This document shows, piece after piece, positions 4,540-5,390 of a stretch of DNA of 5,390 nucleotides. The translations under genes were made by a program, and so were the position numbers. How positions within the stretch are numbered: position 1 is the stretch's first letter; every line of letters begins with the position of its first letter. Source of the stretch: Solobacterium sp. (GTDB lineage: Bacteria > Bacillota_I > Bacilli_A > Erysipelotrichales > Erysipelotrichaceae). Under the pieces are notes generated by a model, which did not search any database, was not told the DNA's origin, and saw only the letters and a program-made list of their open reading frames with translations. The stretch is taken from assembly GCA_017419465.1 (NCBI GenBank), contig JAFOLE010000027.1, forward strand, positions 1-5,390. The letters are read 5' to 3'.

Positions 4540-5390
4540 ATGAGCATGGGTCCCGGCGGAATGGGACGCGGTATGCGCGGCTTCATGACGGAAGAGGAAA
4601 AACAGCAGGCACCGAAGGTCACCAAAGAACTTCTGGTCCGCGTATTTTCCTGGCTGAAACCATACTGGAAACAGTTTGCGCTGACGCTGTTCTGTATTCT
4701 GATATCATCTGTTCTTTCCATTCTTCCATCCGTTCTTACCGGCGAAATTATTGATAAAGGATTGTATGGTCGGAATCTGCCGCTGCTGATCCGTCTGATT
4801 CTGTTATCGCTTCTGGTGACATTCCTTTCCAATCTCATCGGTGTTGCGGAATCGTATCTGAACTCCTGGATTGCCCAGCATATTACGTTTGATATGCGCA
4901 ACCAGCTGTTCCGCCATCTCCAGACCATGTCACAGCGCTTTTTCACGACGAACAATCAGGGCGATATTGTAACCCGGATGACCTCGGATGTGGATGGGGT
5001 AAAGCGTGTCGTCACGGATACGTTTTCCAGCATTCTTTCCAACACCATCACGCTGATCGTCGCCATGACTGCCATGTTTCAGCGCAACTGGATCCTTGCG
5101 GTGCTCGGCATCATCATCGTGCCGCTGTTTGCGATTCCGACCCGGCGTGCCGGAAAGACCAGATGGTCTTTGACCCGGGAAGCGCAGGCCTGCAATGATG
5201 AAATCAACGGCATTCTCAACGAAACGCTGTCGGTCAGCGGACAGACACTGGTAAAACTCTTCGGCAAGGAAGAAACAGAATACAAGCGCTATGAAGAGGC
5301 GAACCGCCGCATGATCGCACTGAATATCCGTGAGTCGATGGCAGGCCGCTGGTTCCGTGTCATTATCAGTACCGAATCGTCCATCGGACC
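4540..5390 (+). CDS. ABC exporter, fused membrane-ATPase type, N-terminal part (3'-truncated by window)
   Basis: 283 codons are visible and the frame is open to the window end. Start ATG 4540 has an excellent AGGGAGG (4526-4532) 7 bases upstream. The protein begins with a Gly/Met-rich, charged cytoplasmic segment (1-39), then the transmembrane domain of type I (ABCB-like) exporters. Likely membrane helices are near 44-67, 81-104, 162-181 and 184-200, with a fifth starting near 272. The first intracellular loop has QRFFTTNNQGDIVTRMTSDVDGV (132-154), the classic GD-x-x-x-R-x-x-x-D coupling motif of this family. The second has NETLSVSGQTLVKLFGKEETE (227-247), typical of the coupling helix. The ATPase domain (Walker A, signature, Walker B) should follow beyond the window but is not seen. 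Such proteins export lipids, peptides or drugs; the substrate cannot be told. Many homologues form heterodimers encoded by adjacent genes, so a second half may lie downstream. Confidence 0.93.
   Translation, partial: MSMGPGGMGRGMRGFMTEEEKQQAPKVTKELLVRVFSWLKPYWKQFALTLFCILISSVLSILPSVLTGEIIDKGLYGRNLPLLIRLILLSLLVTFLSNLIGVAESYLNSWIAQHITFDMRNQLFRHLQTMSQRFFTTNNQGDIVTRMTSDVDGVKRVVTDTFSSILSNTITLIVAMTAMFQRNWILAVLGIIIVPLFAIPTRRAGKTRWSLTREAQACNDEINGILNETLSVSGQTLVKLFGKEETEYKRYEEANRRMIALNIRESMAGRWFRVIISTESSIG

Noticed and set aside
4494..4754. Open frame on + strand starting at 4494
   Set aside because: It starts in the terminator/promoter and runs out of frame through the ABC exporter, whose own frame (start 4540) has the ribosome binding site, membrane helices and coupling motifs.

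Overview
The window is about 5.4 kb of gene-dense bacterial chromosome, nearly all coding on the + strand, with roughly even base composition. The order ffh - rpsP - khpA (ylqC) - rimM - trmD is the classic translation/secretion cluster of Firmicutes. Together with strong AGGAGG ribosome binding sites, consensus sigma-A-type promoters and intrinsic terminators, it points to a low-to-mid-GC Firmicute. An Erysipelotrichales-type genome is my best guess, but this is inference from gene style and not proven by the sequence.

Layout. 1-342: 3' end of ffh (SRP54 M domain), closed by a strong terminator. 343-553: a leader region with a possible promoter and an inverted repeat. 554-1063: a free-standing PTS glucose-type EIIA (crr-like), closed by a terminator whose 3' arm contains the -35 box of the next promoter. 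1153-1695: rpsP and khpA, closed by a third terminator. 1770-2995: rimM and trmD, joined by an ATGA overlap and led by an extended -10 promoter. 3049-3963: a 304-residue cytoplasmic protein of unknown function (possibly DUF4299-like). 3956-4462: a RimJ/RimL-type GNAT acetyltransferase overlapping it by 8 bases and closed by a fourth terminator. 4540-5390: the first 283 residues of an ABC exporter, cut by the window end before its ATPase domain.

How the genes fit together. Ffh targets nascent membrane proteins. S16, RimM and TrmD serve 30S assembly and tRNA maturation, and KhpA is a small RNA-binding protein. EIIA-Glc is a sugar-transport and signalling phosphocarrier that sits inside this cluster as an independent unit. 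The usual single readthrough operon is here cut into separate units (ffh | crr | rpsP-khpA | rimM-trmD and onward), with promoters packed directly on or against terminators. rplS, which commonly follows trmD, is not present in the window. I found no mobile element, CRISPR array, tRNA or rRNA, and no convincing new defence or metabolic system. The most unusual signals are the terminator-promoter overlaps, the uncharacterised 304-residue protein coupled to a GNAT, and a few substitutions in otherwise conserved proteins.
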